This document shows, one piece after another, positions 40,593-42,730 of a DNA stretch of 42,730 nucleotides. The stretch covers positions 1 through 42,730 of IMG/VR virus record IMGVR_UViG_3300042484_000777. One strand, written 5' to 3'. The notes beneath the pieces were generated by a model that was not told the DNA's origin, did not search any database, and worked only from the letters and a program-made list of their open reading frames with translations. The DNA comes from a virus. Both the position numbers and the translations under genes were made by a program. How positions within the stretch are numbered: the first letter of the stretch is position 1; each line of letters begins with the position of its first letter.

Positions 40593-41845
40593 TGGCAAAT
40601 AAAATACAAGTACGAAGAGATACAACTGCAAACTGGACTAGCAGTAATCCCACGCTGAGCCAAGGTGAAATTGGCTATGAATTAAATACCGGCAAGATCA
40701 AAATAGGTACAGGAACTACAGCATGGAACAGTTTGGATTATCTAACTATTGCCACTAGCTCAGTTACAGGAACACTGACTTTCCCAGACAACACAGTACA
40801 AACCACAGCATGGCTGGGCAGTTTGGCCTACAGCAGTTTAACTGGATTACCCTCACTGGCCACTGTGGCCACAAGTGGCAGTTACAACGATTTATCAAAC
40901 AAGCCAAACATTGCTGGCACATATTCATTTAATGTTGCCGCTGATGACAGCAGTTTAAAAACAATCAATACAAACGAAACTGTTAAATTTATTGGTGCTG
41001 GCGGCATTACAACTGCCAGTGATGCTGAAGGAAATATAACAATTACTGGAACTACAACAGCAATAAGTTGGGGAGATATTACCAATAAAAATGGAGCTCA
41101 AGGACCATATAGCATAGCACTTGGACTAAATGCCAACGCAGGAACAAACGCAGTATCATTAGGACAAGACGCTGGATATTATAATCAAGGCAATGAAGCA
41201 TTGGCAATTGGCTACAGATCTGGTAATACCAATCAAGGCGCATCAGCGATTGCTATAGGTAGCACAGCTGGAAATAGTGGCCAAGGTGCTCGCGCTATAG
41301 CAATTGGTGAGTTTGCTGGTCAAACTAATCAGTCGGCTAATTCAATTATTTTAAATGCTACTGGATCTGCAGTTAATGGTGACGGGCCTGGTTTTCACGT
41401 TGCGCCAGTTCGTCAATCATTGGGAATTGCTTTACCAATTGCACAGTATAATACCAGTACTAAAGAACTTACCTATAGTGAAATTATTATTAATGGAACT
41501 ACTATTGCCGCAGTGGACAGTAATGTTGACCTACGATTAGATGCAAACGGCGAAGGTGCTGTTGACTTTGGCAGTATTAAAATAAAAAGAAATAATATTA
41601 TTGGTGTAAACAGCAATGAAGATATTGTTATTGATCCAAGTGGAACAGGCGGGGTCGTAGTAGTTGGTACGATTACAACTCAAGTGTACATTACTAGTAC
41701 TATTCCATTGGCATCAGCCGCAGGCGTTGGTGCAAGAGCATTTGTAACTGATGCCAATGCAACAACATTTGGCACTGCATATGTAGGTGGCAGTACCAAT
41801 AAAGTACCAGTCTGGAGTGACGGGTCTGCATGGTATATTGGATAA
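40592..41845 (+). CDS. Fibre with Mtd-type N-terminus and YadA-like repeats
   Basis: The 417-residue protein starts MANKIQVRRDTTANWTSSNP then LSQGEIGYELNTGKIKIGTG. This is the pattern of the N-terminal domain of major-tropism-determinant-like receptor proteins (I-Q-x-R-R-x-T-T-x-x-W, G-E-I-G-Y-E, K-I-G-x-G). Residues ~175-260 hold three to four copies of an A-I-A-I-G-x-x-A-G repeat (VSLGQDAGYYNQGNEALAIG, SAIAIGSTAGNSGQGARAIA). These resemble the left-handed beta-roll head repeats of trimeric YadA-like adhesins. The C-terminus (NNIIGVNSNEDIVIDPSGTG) is shared with the 27963 fibre. No diversity-generating system is visible near it. Confidence 0.8.
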   Translation: MANKIQVRRDTTANWTSSNPTLSQGEIGYELNTGKIKIGTGTTAWNSLDYLTIATSSVTGTLTFPDNTVQTTAWLGSLAYSSLTGLPSLATVATSGSYNDLSNKPNIAGTYSFNVAADDSSLKTINTNETVKFIGAGGITTASDAEGNITITGTTTAISWGDITNKNGAQGPYSIALGLNANAGTNAVSLGQDAGYYNQGNEALAIGYRSGNTNQGASAIAIGSTAGNSGQGARAIAIGEFAGQTNQSANSIILNATGSAVNGDGPGFHVAPVRQSLGIALPIAQYNTSTKELTYSEIIINGTTIAAVDSNVDLRLDANGEGAVDFGSIKIKRNNIIGVNSNEDIVIDPSGTGGVVVVGTITTQVYITSTIPLASAAGVGARAFVTDANATTFGTAYVGGSTNKVPVWSDGSAWYIG

Positions 41846-41901
41846 AATTAGATGAGTATGATAACAAATTTAGCACAGCTATCATGTTAATCCATTACAA
41901 C

Positions 41902-41909
41902 GGTAAATA
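41902..41909 (+). promoter_or_regulatory. Late promoter candidate (GGTAAATA)
   Basis: GGTAAATA lies 24 bases before the ATG at 41934, with a GAGGA site between. It opens the second copy of the small-protein/MADF-fibre cassette. Confidence 0.5.
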
Positions 41910-41933
41910 TAGTATGATGAGGACGAGATAAAA

Positions 41934-42305
41934 ATGCCCAGTTTAGCACGTAATCTAGCAGAAGGAACCGGCGGCGGAGGTAGTCAATACACTTTGCCCA
42001 CAGCCCTACACGCAATCAGCGTGGATGCGGATGGCATGTTGACCTATACCAAATCGCTTTATTCTAGCAGTGGCGGCACTGAAACTATAGATGTCAATTA
42101 CAACTTGCCTCAAGATGACTCAACGTTTTTTACCCTATTTGAAAATTACATTGATGACTACAATGACACTACGGGCAAAGCGTTGGGCACAACAAGATAT
42201 GAACAATGGTATCATGGCAGTAAGGATGTGTTTTATTACATAGACGATGATGGATATTTTTGTATGAGAACCAATAGTGCTTATACATATACTGGACCCA
42301 AATAA
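41934..42305 (+). CDS. Small fibre-associated protein, paralogue of the 27582 gene
   Basis: The 123-residue protein begins MPSLARNLAEGTGGGGSQYT. Its C-terminal end (YYIDDDGYFCMRTNSAYTYT) matches the end of the 27582 protein. The middle (NYNLPQDDSTFFTLFENYID) is its own. It follows a late promoter and a GAGGA site and stands 13 bases before the partial MADF fibre. It is taken to be a fibre-linked connector; family not recognised. Confidence 0.75.
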   Translation: MPSLARNLAEGTGGGGSQYTLPTALHAISVDADGMLTYTKSLYSSSGGTETIDVNYNLPQDDSTFFTLFENYIDDYNDTTGKALGTTRYEQWYHGSKDVFYYIDDDGYFCMRTNSAYTYTGPK

Positions 42306-42318
42306 TTAGGAAACGAAA

Positions 42319-42730
42319 ATGGCAGATTTTAGACTTGGTAGAATTAAATTCAAATGGCAAGGTCAGTGGCTTACTGCCACGGCCTACGTTGTTGACGACG
42401 TGGTTCGATTTGGCAGCAGTAGTTATGTTTGCGTAACAAATCACACCAGTGGAACATGGGCAACTGATTTATCTGCGGCCAAATGGGAATTGATGTTGGA
42501 AGGCGGAAGCCCAACAACCACATTGGGTGACATTATCTATAGAGGTTCCAGTACAGATCAACGAATAGCAATTGGCACTACGGGTCAAGCACTTATGGTC
42601 AGTAGTTCAGGCATTCCCGCGTGGACCGGCCTAGTTGAAGCACAGAACGTTTACTATGTAAGTGAAGATGGTAGCAATGCCAATGACGGTAAAAACTTAA
42701 ACAAGGCATTTAAAACAATCAAGTATGCAG
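42319..42730 (+). CDS. Second MADF fibre, N-terminal part (runs off window)
   Basis: From the ATG at 42319 the frame is open to the window end (137 codons). It begins MADFRLGRIKFKWQGQWLTA and is clearly paralogous to the 27963 fibre. From about residue 93, GIPAWTGLVEAQNVYYVSED and NDGKNLNKAF are almost identical in both. The N-terminal W-x-G-x-W/DDVV/YVCVT block and the beta-helix entry IKYA are preserved. At DNA level the copies differ mainly at third positions, so the duplication is not recent. The rest of the protein lies outside the window. Confidence 0.9.
   Translation, partial: MADFRLGRIKFKWQGQWLTATAYVVDDVVRFGSSSYVCVTNHTSGTWATDLSAAKWELMLEGGSPTTTLGDIIYRGSSTDQRIAIGTTGQALMVSSSGIPAWTGLVEAQNVYYVSEDGSNANDGKNLNKAFKTIKYA

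Noticed and set aside
40592-41845. Diversity-generating retroelement target
   Set aside because: The N-terminus is Mtd-like, but no template repeat with adenine-specific changes and no reverse transcriptase are in the window.

Overview
The window is a 42.7-kb piece of a T4-like myovirus genome (tailed dsDNA phage with contractile tail). The evidence is a set of T4-type proteins that go together: baseplate gp53 and a gp48/gp54-like tube cap, the late sigma factor gp55, the recombination nuclease gp47/gp46, portal gp20, a gp67-like core protein, prohead protease gp21, scaffold gp22 and major capsid protein gp23. No host gene, integrase, tRNA, photosynthesis gene or CRISPR is visible, so the host cannot be named. 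The fibre gene style resembles aquatic T4-like phages, but that is only an impression.

Layout: (1) 1-1766, minus strand: three baseplate genes, the last one cut by the window edge. (2) 1843-6155, plus strand: gp55, gp47, gp46, a small unknown and a GIY-YIG nuclease in a tightly coupled operon. It starts from a near-perfect sigma70 promoter placed back to back with a late promoter for the baseplate genes. (3) 6156-6661: about 500 bp without a gene, full of hairpins, several with GNRA tetraloops. (4) 6662-7612: a probable internal head protein with a capsid-targeting-like N-terminus. (5) 7607-8667, minus strand: a T4_baseplate-family (gp26-like) protein whose last codons carry a T_TTT_TTC slippery heptamer leading into an open -1 frame of 77 codons. 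(6) 8728-17843, plus strand: a tape-measure-like protein and the head operon (20, small unknown, Rossmann-like unknown, 67-like, 21, 22, 23), closed by a UUCG-loop terminator. (7) 17999-42730: about 25 kb of small virion proteins and fibre or adhesin genes. These include a 2300-residue repeat fibre, a 1252-residue fibre ending in an S74-type intramolecular chaperone, three paralogous glycine-rich adhesins, a fibre with an Mtd-like N-terminus and YadA-like repeats, and the beginning of a second copy of the 1252-residue fibre.

Regulation can be partly read from the sequence. A motif NNTAAATA, matching the T4 late promoter TATAAATA, precedes most structural transcripts (1786-, 8678+, 8696-, 13993+, 17905+, 20239+, 27936+, 41902+). 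It is presumably read by the gp55 encoded here, while the gp55-47-46 operon itself has a host-type promoter.

The most interesting points are the candidate programmed -1 frameshift next to the tape-measure-like gene (an analogue of lambda G/GT), the structured non-coding region beside the GIY-YIG gene, the capsid-targeting-like leader, and the modular duplications in the fibre locus. All family names are from sequence recognition by eye; no database search was run.
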